A DNA stretch of 64,000 bases from Desulfobacterales bacterium (GTDB lineage Bacteria > Desulfobacterota > Desulfobacteria > Desulfobacterales > SpSt-501). A model generated the notes under the pieces. It was not told where the DNA came from. It was given only the letters and a program-made list of their open reading frames with translations, and did no database searches. The stretch covers positions 1 to 64,000 of the forward strand of contig JALOOU010000006.1 of assembly GCA_025454255.1 (NCBI GenBank), read 5' to 3'. A program made the translations under genes and the position numbers. This document shows, one piece after another, positions 41,502 to 49,264 of this stretch; the stretch's first letter is position 1; each line of letters starts with the position of its first letter.

Positions 41502-42185
41502 TCAGGCGGCGACCCGTTCGAAAACCAGCAGGCAGCGCTCGGCCGCAAGACCCGGGATGCGATAGCCCCGGCGGCTGAACCGCAGACGCGCCCCCCAGCC
41601 GCCGCTCTCCGCCGCATGCGCCAGGGCCCGGAGGTCGCCCGGGTCGGTCCGGCCGCGCATGGCCACGATGCGGCCCTCGGCTGCCAGCAGCGGCAGCGCC
41701 ATGCGCACGAAGGCCTCGACGGGCCCGAGCGCGCGGCTGACGATCACCCCGAAGCGGGGCGGACCGCCGGGGCGGGCGGCCAGCTCCTCCGCCCGGCTGT
41801 GGAGCGCGGTGATGCCCGTCAGCCCCAACTCGCGGATGACATGCTTGAGAAAGCTCGCCTTTTTGCGCGAGGCATCAATCAGGGTGGTGAGGCCGGCGGG
41901 CCGGACCAGGTGCAGGGGCAGACCCGGGAAGCCGCCGCCGGCGCCGATGTCGAGCAGAGCGGCCGCCGGCGGGATGAGGGGGGCCACGCTGAGCGAGTCG
42001 AGGTAGTGGCTGCGGGCCATCGCCTGCGGCTCGGTGACCGCGGTCAGGTTGGTCACCCGGTTCCATGCCAGCAGGAGCTGCGCGTGGCGGGCCATCTGCA
42101 CCGCTTGTGCGGCCGTCAGCGCGACGCCGAAGGCGCCGGCGCCGGCGGCGATCAGCGCCGCCCACTCCTCCGATCCGATGTCCAT
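41502..42185 (-). CDS. rsmG: 16S rRNA (guanine527-N7)-methyltransferase
   Basis: LLLAWNRVTNLTAVTEPQAMARSHYLDSLSVAPLIPPAAALLDIGAGGGFPGLPLHL. Confidence 0.95.
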   Translation of the reverse strand: MDIGSEEWAALIAAGAGAFGVALTAAQAVQMARHAQLLLAWNRVTNLTAVTEPQAMARSHYLDSLSVAPLIPPAAALLDIGAGGGFPGLPLHLVRPAGLTTLIDASRKKASFLKHVIRELGLTGITALHSRAEELAARPGGPPRFGVIVSRALGPVEAFVRMALPLLAAEGRIVAMRGRTDPGDLRALAHAAESGGWGARLRFSRRGYRIPGLAAERCLLVFERVAA

Positions 42186-42187
42186 CG

Positions 42188-44545
42188 CTACATGATGCAG
42201 ACGCGCCGCACCTCGGAGATATCGGTGATGCCCTTGAAGACTTTCATGATGCCGTCCTGCTTGAGGGTCGACATCCCCTGCTGCATGGCCGCGTTGAATA
42301 TCTCCTCGGTGTTGGCCTGCTTCTTGATCATCAGCTTTATGTCCGGGGTCCCCTCCATCAGCTCATGGATCCCCATGCGCCCGCGGTAGCCGGTGCCGGA
42401 GCAGCTCTCGCAGCCCACCGGCCGGTAGATCGCGAGGTTCTCGGCGTACTCGATCCCCGTGGCGGGGAACCACTGCCGGCCGTAGTCGTTTTGCAGCTCT
42501 TCGAACTCATCCCGGCCGAGGACGTTGGGCTTGCGGCAGTTCTCGCACAGCCGACGGGTCAGCCGCTGGGCCAGTACGCCGAGAAAGGCATCGGAGAAGT
42601 TCAAGGCGTTCAGGCCCATGTCGAGCAGGCGCGTGACGGTCTCCGGGGCGCTGTTGGTGTGCAGGGTGGAGAACACCAGGTGCCCGGTGAGCGAGGCCTC
42701 GATGCCGATGGAGGCGGTCTCCTCGTCGCGCATTTCACCGATCATGATGATGTCCGGGTCCGCCCGCAGGAACGCCCGCATCACCCGGGCGAAGTCCAGG
42801 CCGATCTTGGGCTTGACCTCGACCTGCCGCAGGCCCTGCTGGGTGATTTCGATGGGGTCCTCGGCAGTCCAGATCTTGACCCCCGGCTTGTTGATGTGGC
42901 CGAGCAGGCCGTGGAGGGTCGTCGTTTTGCCCGACCCGGTCGGCCCGACGGCCAGGATCAACCCGTAGGGGTTGACCACGATGCGCTTGATCACCTCCAG
43001 GTTGCGGGGGGTCAGACCCATCTCGTCGATTTTCATGGCGCCGGCCGAGGCGAGGATGCGCATCACCACGTCCTCGAACCCGCCGGCCGTGGGCAAGGTC
43101 GCCACGCGCATTTCGAAGCCCGGCACTCCCTTGCGGCGGAACTTGATCTTGCCGTCCTGCGGCAGGCGCCGCTCGGCGATGTCCAGATTCGACATGATCT
43201 TGATGCGGGAGACGATGCCGCGCACCATGGAGTTGGGGACCTTCATGTACTCCTGGCAGACCCCGTCCAGGCGGAAGCGGATCGAGGTCGACTTGCTCAC
43301 CACGGAGGGCTCGATGTGGATGTCGGAAGCGTTCTTGCGGTAGGCGGCGATGATGATCTGGTCGACCAGCTTGACGACCTGGCTGGAGCTCTCGTCCGCG
43401 TCGTCGACGACGACATCCTCCTTCTCCTCCTCGAAGGTGACGTCGATGATGTCCAGGTCCGGCATCTGTTCCTCCGCCGGGGCCTGCTCCCCGGCGCGCT
43501 CCTTGTCGAAGAAGTGGCGGATGAACTGCTGGATGTCCTCCCGGGTCGCCACCGAGAAGTTGATCTTGCCGGTTTTCATCAGGGCTTTGATGTTGTCGGT
43601 CTTGTTGAGGTTGCGCGGGTCGTCGACCAGCACCTCGATGCCCTCCTTGCTCCAGCTGATGGGAATCCACAGCTCGTTGAGCAGAAAGGCCATCTTCAGG
43701 TTGGCGAGCAGCTCCACCGGGGCGGGCAGGTTGGGGTCGAAGGAGCGGAACCGGCAGCCGTAGAAGAGGCTGAAGGATTTGGCGATGGCCTCCTTCCGGA
43801 TCTTGTGCTGTTCGATCAGCACGTGCTCGACGCTCTTGTTGATCTTCTTGGAGGTGCCGAAGGCCTTCTGCAGCTGGTCGGTCGTCACCAGCCTCTCCCG
43901 CAGCAGGTAGTCGTAGCGGGAGCCCGCGGCGAACGAGGCGGCCACGGAGGCGAGCTGCTTTTTGATCTCCGCGTCGGCGGGGTTGATCTCGTGCGCGGAC
44001 TTGTAGAGGTCGTGGGCCTGGTCGCGATGGTCGCGCTTTTCCATTTCCAGGCCGAGCAGGTAGCGGATCCGCGCGGCCTTGACCTTGTCGAAGCCCTCGC
44101 CCGGGATGAGGCCGATCAGCTCACCGACCGCGCTGGAGGGCGGATGCACCTTCAGCAGGCTCTCCGCCAAGAGCGGCATCAGCTTCTCCAGCGGGTAGGT
44201 CTCGCCGAACAGCTTGGCGAATTCGACCACCGCCTCGCTGTGCAGGCCCATCTCCTGGAAGGCGGTGGCGCTGTCCATGATCGCATTCACATCGCCCGCA
44301 GCGGAGATGGCCCCGCGGATAAAGGAGATGTCGCGCGCCGAGACACCGGGCAGGGAGGCGGCCTCCTCCTTGTCGATCTCCTGTCGCAGCAGCTGCATGC
44401 GGTCGCGGATGGTCTGCTGGACCTCGGGCTGGTGGGCCGGCACCAGCGGCAGGATTTTCTCGTAGATCGCCAGCGATTCGGCAAACAGCCCCATGGACCG
44501 GCAGACTTCCGCTTCGTTGATTCGAGTGTCGATGTCGGTTCTCAT
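42188..44545 (-). CDS. GspE/PilB-type secretion/pilus ATPase with extended TPR-like N-terminus
   Basis: LILAVGPTGSGKTTTLHGLLGHIN, EDPIEITQQGLRQVEV, CENCRKPN/CESCSGTGYRGRMGIHELME; TPR-like MGLFAESLAIYEKILPLVPAHQPEVQQ. Confidence 0.93.
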   Translation of the reverse strand: MRTDIDTRINEAEVCRSMGLFAESLAIYEKILPLVPAHQPEVQQTIRDRMQLLRQEIDKEEAASLPGVSARDISFIRGAISAAGDVNAIMDSATAFQEMGLHSEAVVEFAKLFGETYPLEKLMPLLAESLLKVHPPSSAVGELIGLIPGEGFDKVKAARIRYLLGLEMEKRDHRDQAHDLYKSAHEINPADAEIKKQLASVAASFAAGSRYDYLLRERLVTTDQLQKAFGTSKKINKSVEHVLIEQHKIRKEAIAKSFSLFYGCRFRSFDPNLPAPVELLANLKMAFLLNELWIPISWSKEGIEVLVDDPRNLNKTDNIKALMKTGKINFSVATREDIQQFIRHFFDKERAGEQAPAEEQMPDLDIIDVTFEEEKEDVVVDDADESSSQVVKLVDQIIIAAYRKNASDIHIEPSVVSKSTSIRFRLDGVCQEYMKVPNSMVRGIVSRIKIMSNLDIAERRLPQDGKIKFRRKGVPGFEMRVATLPTAGGFEDVVMRILASAGAMKIDEMGLTPRNLEVIKRIVVNPYGLILAVGPTGSGKTTTLHGLLGHINKPGVKIWTAEDPIEITQQGLRQVEVKPKIGLDFARVMRAFLRADPDIIMIGEMRDEETASIGIEASLTGHLVFSTLHTNSAPETVTRLLDMGLNALNFSDAFLGVLAQRLTRRLCENCRKPNVLGRDEFEELQNDYGRQWFPATGIEYAENLAIYRPVGCESCSGTGYRGRMGIHELMEGTPDIKLMIKKQANTEEIFNAAMQQGMSTLKQDGIMKVFKGITDISEVRRVCIM

Positions 44546-44589
44546 CTCGGTTCGACCCCTTGTGACGGGGGGGCTTGCCCCCCGGTGAT

Positions 44590-44937
44590 TCAGCGGCTGA
44601 AAAACCGCCGCAACCCCTTGGCGGGTTTCAGCCGCGCAAGCGACGGCATCAGGATGTCGCACGTGAGCCGGATCAGGGCGCCCGGCGCGATGCGGCCGGT
44701 GGCCACGATCAGCGTGCCCTCCGGCGCAGCGCGGATGTAGATCCGCCCCTTTTCGAACAACAGCTCCGCCTCCCTGAACCCGGCGACGGTGCCGAGCAGC
44801 GCCCGCCACCGTCCGACCGGCGGGCGGGACGCCGCGTTGATCGGAAACTCCTCGAACAGCAGATCGCCCGCGGCCGAAAAGAAGACAACCCCTTTGACCC
44901 CGTCGACCGCCAGCAGGTCTGCGAACACCTCGCGCAT
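44590..44937 (-). CDS. Small Roadblock/LC7-like protein
   Basis: MREVFADLLAVDGVKGVVFFSAAGDLLFEEFPINAASRPPVGRWRALLGTVAGFREAELLFEKGRIYIRAAPEGTLIVAT. Confidence 0.6.
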   Translation of the reverse strand: MREVFADLLAVDGVKGVVFFSAAGDLLFEEFPINAASRPPVGRWRALLGTVAGFREAELLFEKGRIYIRAAPEGTLIVATGRIAPGALIRLTCDILMPSLARLKPAKGLRRFFSR

Positions 44938-44951
44938 CCGGCCTCCGCCTC

Positions 44952-45959
44952 TCACTCCGCGAGCAGCCCCAGCAGCGCGTCCCGGGGGCATCCGGGGCTC
45001 ACGGCGACAACGGCGCCCTCCGCGGAGGCCAACAGGACGAGGTTGCGGCCATCGTCCTTGACGACATAGCCCAACGCCAAAGGGCCCAGGTTCAAGCGTT
45101 CGCCGCAGGCCGAGATGCGTTTGATCCGCCCGCTCCAATCCCGGCCTTGGATCAGATCCTCGACCTGGCAATGAGCGCCCAGCGCGGATTGGACCCTCGC
45201 CCGCAGCCGCTCAAGGGGCCTCTCTTCCGCCGGCGGCGGGGCGGGCGCCCCGCCCGGGGCGGCGGCGGCCTCATCCTTGCGGCGCATGGCTTCCAAGATG
45301 AGCTGGTTCAGCTCCGGCCGGATCCGCCTTTCCCGGACCGCACAGCCGTTTTGAATCGAGAGGCTGACGTCCTCCCAGCCCACCATCTTCAAGGCGGCGG
45401 CCGCGCCCTTGACCTCGCCTAAGCGGGCATCGACCAGCCCCCCCTCCACGAAGAACAAAACCCCCCTCTCCCCGGAGGCGCGGTGGGCCAGCCGGATCGT
45501 GCAGGTCTTCTGCTCCATCTCGATCAGCTGCAGAAACATGGCGGTGGAGACGTTGTGCAGGCTGCCGCCCTCGGCCTGCCGTTGCAGCAGGTCCAGAATC
45601 TGCTGCGCGAGGACATCGATCCCGAAGGGCTTGACGATGAACCCGACCGCCCCTGCGCGGCGGACCATGCTCTCGATGCCGGGCGCGTGGAACCCTGTCA
45701 TGACGATGACCGGTATGTCCGGGTAGCCGTCCATGACGGCCGCCAGCAACTCGAACCCATCCATGCGCGGCATCTTGAGGTCGGTCACCACGAGCGCAAC
45801 CTCCTGGCGCTGGATGCACCCCAACGCCTCGGCGCCGTCTGCGGCCGTCAGCACTCCGAAGGCGTGGGCATAGCCCGAGAAGCCCTCCTGCAGCAGCTGC
45901 AGCATCGCGCCATCGTCATCCACCAGAAGGACCTTCTTGACCACGGTTGCGCCCACCAT
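44952..45959 (-). CDS. Response regulator with receiver and DUF4388/PATAN-like domain
   Basis: VKKVLLVDDDGAMLQLLQEGFSG..LVVTDLKMPRMDGFELL..FIVKPF; LHNVSTAMFLQLIEMEQKTCTIRLAHRASGERGVLFFVEGGLVDARLGEVKGAAAALKMVGWEDV. Confidence 0.85.
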   Translation of the reverse strand: MVGATVVKKVLLVDDDGAMLQLLQEGFSGYAHAFGVLTAADGAEALGCIQRQEVALVVTDLKMPRMDGFELLAAVMDGYPDIPVIVMTGFHAPGIESMVRRAGAVGFIVKPFGIDVLAQQILDLLQRQAEGGSLHNVSTAMFLQLIEMEQKTCTIRLAHRASGERGVLFFVEGGLVDARLGEVKGAAAALKMVGWEDVSLSIQNGCAVRERRIRPELNQLILEAMRRKDEAAAAPGGAPAPPPAEERPLERLRARVQSALGAHCQVEDLIQGRDWSGRIKRISACGERLNLGPLALGYVVKDDGRNLVLLASAEGAVVAVSPGCPRDALLGLLAE

Positions 45960-46111
45960 CGGTTGGAACTGGGTTCACGAGCCCGTTTGACGGCTGGGGG
46001 CCGAGGCCCGGGCGGGGGATCGCAGGCCGCTCCGCGGCGGTGAAACCGCTCCCGGCGGAAACCGCCGCAGCCGCGTGTCGTCGAAGCGGCGCGAACCTCG
46101 ACCCGCGTGCC

Positions 46112-47152
46112 CTACCGCCTCCGGCCGCCGCCTTGCACGGGCCGGGCCGGCCGCAGCGTTCCCAGCACCGCCGTGAGCGCCAGTGCGGCCGCCGTGCCGG
46201 CCAGCAGGCCCGCCGCGCTCACACCCATCTCCCGGATCAGATCGGCCGCCTCCCGCTGCAGGCGGACCACCGGCCCGGCAAGCCCCTCCACCGGCCCCGC
46301 CGCCGCCAGCGCATAGCCCGTGCCCACCACCGGTCGGCAGGCCACCGCCTGGTGCTCCCATCTGCCGTCGGCGGCCGGCACCCGGTACCGGCCGGATGCC
46401 GGCGCGCCACCCGCCGCGCCGGTGAGCAGTGCGAAGACCTCCGGAAAGTCGGGCCCCACCTGCACGGCCAGCGCACGCAGGTCCGCACCGGTCAGGCCCG
46501 GATCGGAGTGCAGCCAAATCCGCCACACGCCGTCCGAATCGGACGGCCCGTACAGCAGGGCCCACGCGGCGGCGCCGGCCTCCGGCGCCACTATGGCGCG
46601 CAGCTCCGGGCGGCCGGCCAGCTCGCGGCGGTCGAGGTCCGGATGCGCGGACAGCTGACGCTGGAGCGCATCGGCCGCGGCGGCGACCCGCATCTCAATC
46701 CGCTGCCGGGCCAGTTCATGGGCAGCCGCGCGGCCGAGCCCTTCGAGCTCCTCCAGCAGCTCCTGCGAGCGCACCTGGAAAAAGCCGGCGGCTACGGCGA
46801 TGGCCGCCGCCATGACCCAGCCGAACACGGCCAGCAGCCCGAGCCTGCGGTCCGGCGCAGCGTCGGGCGGCAGCGGCACGTCGGCAAGCTCCTCCGCTGC
46901 CGCGGGCGGCGGCGCCGGCCAGGGGCGGGTCTCGACCTGCGCGAGCCCCCTCGTCTTGGCCACCACGATGCGATGCCCGCAGTCGCGGCAGGTGAACACG
47001 GCCGCGGATCCCCGGATTTTCGACGGCAACACGCGGTACTTGCGGCCGCATTCCTCGCAGATGACGATCGGGCGGATTTCCGTCGTCGCCGCGGCGGGGT
47101 CGCACGGGGGCCGCGCCGCCGAGGGGTGCTCAGCGGGGCGTGGGGTGCTCAT
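46112..47152 (-). CDS. Zinc-ribbon (MJ0042-like) membrane protein with putative extracytoplasmic sensory domain
   Basis: IVICEECGRKYRVLPSKIRGSAAVFTCRDCGHRI; TM LGLLAVFGWVMAAAIAVAAGF; second TM near the C-terminus. Confidence 0.75.
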   Translation of the reverse strand: MSTPRPAEHPSAARPPCDPAAATTEIRPIVICEECGRKYRVLPSKIRGSAAVFTCRDCGHRIVVAKTRGLAQVETRPWPAPPPAAAEELADVPLPPDAAPDRRLGLLAVFGWVMAAAIAVAAGFFQVRSQELLEELEGLGRAAAHELARQRIEMRVAAAADALQRQLSAHPDLDRRELAGRPELRAIVAPEAGAAAWALLYGPSDSDGVWRIWLHSDPGLTGADLRALAVQVGPDFPEVFALLTGAAGGAPASGRYRVPAADGRWEHQAVACRPVVGTGYALAAAGPVEGLAGPVVRLQREAADLIREMGVSAAGLLAGTAAALALTAVLGTLRPARPVQGGGRRR

Positions 47153-47194
47153 GGGGCTCCTTTCGCATTCGACGAAGCCGCCCCCCCGGGATCG

Positions 47195-47827
47195 TTACCT
47201 GCGCCGGGTGGCGGCCCGCAGCTCCTCCCTGAGACGGTTGAGCTCCGCGTGGATGAAGAGTTTGAGCTCGTGCACCGCCTGCGCCAGGATTTCCGGCGAG
47301 ACCCCCGCGGAGGCGGGGGGCGCCTTCGGCAGAGCGCTCGTTGCGGCTACCGGAGCCCGTTCGGGTTTGCGGCGCTGGATGATCTTCTCGCGCAGCTGCT
47401 GGTAGCCGGCCATCTCCGTTTGGAGCAGCTTGCGCTTCAGGTTCTCCGGCATGGCCGGCGTGGAGACGACCTCATCGAGCCGGGCGAACACCGAGTTGAG
47501 CACGGTAAAGGTGCTCGGATGCACCTGGCTGCGGCTGGTCTTGATGTAGGCGCCGAGCGCCTCCAGGATCTGCAAAAACCGGCTGGCCACCGCGTCGCGC
47601 CGATAGGCCGCCTGCAGCTGCCGGATCTGCACCAGGAAGCTCGCCAGCGCATCGGCGGTGATTTCCCAATCGATGGAGAGAACCGTCTTCTTCAACTCCT
47701 CGAGGGGCGGGGCGGCGGCCGGCTTCGGGGCAATGGGCGCTACCGGGGCCTCGGTCTCCCGAAACAGCTCATCCAGGCGGTTCTCCAGTTCGGAGTCGAG
47801 CTTGCGGAACTTGGATGCAGAGTCCAC
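47195..47827 (-). CDS. Conserved hypothetical protein, helical
   Basis: ORF lying between the MglA-like GTPase and zinc-ribbon genes, same strand; no domain recognised. Confidence 0.75.
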   Translation of the reverse strand: MDSASKFRKLDSELENRLDELFRETEAPVAPIAPKPAAAPPLEELKKTVLSIDWEITADALASFLVQIRQLQAAYRRDAVASRFLQILEALGAYIKTSRSQVHPSTFTVLNSVFARLDEVVSTPAMPENLKRKLLQTEMAGYQQLREKIIQRRKPERAPVAATSALPKAPPASAGVSPEILAQAVHELKLFIHAELNRLREELRAATRRR

Positions 47828-47838
47828 GGGGCGGCCTC

Positions 47839-48444
47839 CTATAGAAATTCTTTTCTGACGGCGGCGACGCTCAGGGAGATGATCTTCTTGAGCGTCGCCA
47901 CCACGTTGGTGCCCCTGGAGGCGCTGGCCGGAAAATGAGGCGCCCTCAGCTCCCGGTTGAGATCGTGCTCCAGCACCTCCGTGCCCAGCAGGGGGATCCC
48001 CTGCTCCGCCAAATCCATCTTGTTGTACTGCATCACCAGCGGCAGGGCGGCGAGGTTTTTCTTGTAGATCGCCAGGTTTTCCTGGAGATTCCGCAGTGCC
48101 TGGATATTTTTCTCGCGCCGCACGGTCATGGCGTCGGCGACGAACACCACCCCGTCCACCCCGCGCAGCACCAGCCGGCGGGTGGCGTTGTATTTGACCT
48201 GGCCGGGCACCGTGTAGATCTGGATCTTGATGTGGTAGCCGTTGATCAGCCCGATGTCGAAGGGCAGAAAATCAAAAAAGAGCGTGCGGTCCCCGTGCGT
48301 CTTGATGGTCACCATTTCGGCCTGGATCCGCTGTTGGAGCCTGCGGTAGATGTACTCCAGGTTCGTCGTCTTGCCGCCGCGGCCGGGGCCGTAATAGACG
48401 ATCTTGACTTGGATCACCTTGGATTTGAGATTGATGAATGCCAT
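47839..48444 (-). CDS. mglA: MglA-type small Ras-like GTPase
   Basis: MAFINLKSKVIQVKIVYYGPGRGGKTTNLEYIYRRL; DRTLFFDFLPFDIG; TVPGQVKYNATRRLVLRGVDGVVFVAD; MQYNKMDL. Confidence 0.95.
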   Translation of the reverse strand: MAFINLKSKVIQVKIVYYGPGRGGKTTNLEYIYRRLQQRIQAEMVTIKTHGDRTLFFDFLPFDIGLINGYHIKIQIYTVPGQVKYNATRRLVLRGVDGVVFVADAMTVRREKNIQALRNLQENLAIYKKNLAALPLVMQYNKMDLAEQGIPLLGTEVLEHDLNRELRAPHFPASASRGTNVVATLKKIISLSVAAVRKEFL

Positions 48445-48450
48445 TGGAGC

Positions 48451-48861
48451 TCATGAGGCGGACGCGGCCAGCGGTTCCAGGATTTTTTTCAGCCGATCGA
48501 CCGACTCCGCAACTTTCAGGCGCAGAAACCCAAGGGAGATGTCGTTGCCGAAGATCGTGATCAAAAGGAATTCGGTGGTGATCTTGTTGAAGTGGATGTT
48601 CTCCTTGGTGCCCTTGTGAAACAGCAGCGAAAACTCGTTTTCGCCGATGATTTTGGCCATGGCGCTCACGGCGCCGAAATTTCCGGCCGCCAGGGCTGCC
48701 AGCGAGTAGATGTCATGCTGCTTTTCGCCGTTGTCGAGGTTGGTCACGATGTTGCCGGCCATGTCGATCAGGAAAACGCAGCGCACTCCGTTGTCAACCA
48801 GCTCGGTTTTGAGAATCTCCTCAATCCGGTCCAGCTGTCTTTGATCAAGCGTGTATGACAC
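48451..48861 (-). CDS. Roadblock/LC7 (MglB-like) protein, GTG start
   Basis: (V)SYTLDQRQLDRIEEILKTELVDNGVRCVFLIDMAGNIVTNLDNGEKQHDIYSLAALAAGNFGAVSAMAKIIGENEFSLLFHKG. Confidence 0.88.
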   Translation of the reverse strand: MSYTLDQRQLDRIEEILKTELVDNGVRCVFLIDMAGNIVTNLDNGEKQHDIYSLAALAAGNFGAVSAMAKIIGENEFSLLFHKGTKENIHFNKITTEFLLITIFGNDISLGFLRLKVAESVDRLKKILEPLAASAS

Positions 48862-48900
48862 CTGCCCACCCCTTTCGTGCGTGTTGGTTGGTGCCCGTCC

Positions 48901-49000
48901 TGAAACGGCGTCTTTCGGCCCAGGCCGGCGTGCTCGCTTCTCGCACTCCTCGGCGCTGGCCACCTGCGCCTCCGGTTGCGAAATCGCTGCGGCCTTGGCC
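48901..49000 (+). repeat. Interspersed noncoding repeat, copy B
   Basis: tgaaacggcgtctttcggcccaggccggcgtgctcgcttctcgcactcctcggcgc...ctccggttgcgaaatcgctgcggcc; aligned with copies A and C. Confidence 0.7.
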
Positions 49001-49264
49001 TGAACCGAAATCCACCCGACGGAAACCGAGCGCAAAACGAGCCGGATATCCCTTTGGGTCTATTTCGACCGTAACGGCCTATACTTGAGCCGAACGGCGC
49101 CGCCGCCCCCGTGCGCCGGATGCCCTGCCGCGGCCTGGCGCCCGAAGCGCAGGCGCGTTCGCTTCAGCGTATATTTCTCAAATTACACTAAATTTCGATT
49201 TTTGGCAAGCACTATCGACCCGCCCCCCGAGCGTTGCGGGCCCCGGGAAGAGGCCGCGGCGGGA

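Noticed and set aside
42065-44740. 891-aa plus-strand ORF antisense to the PilB-like ATPase
   Set aside because: Shadow ORF with a composition typical of GC-rich antisense frames (H/D/L/V/G-rich)
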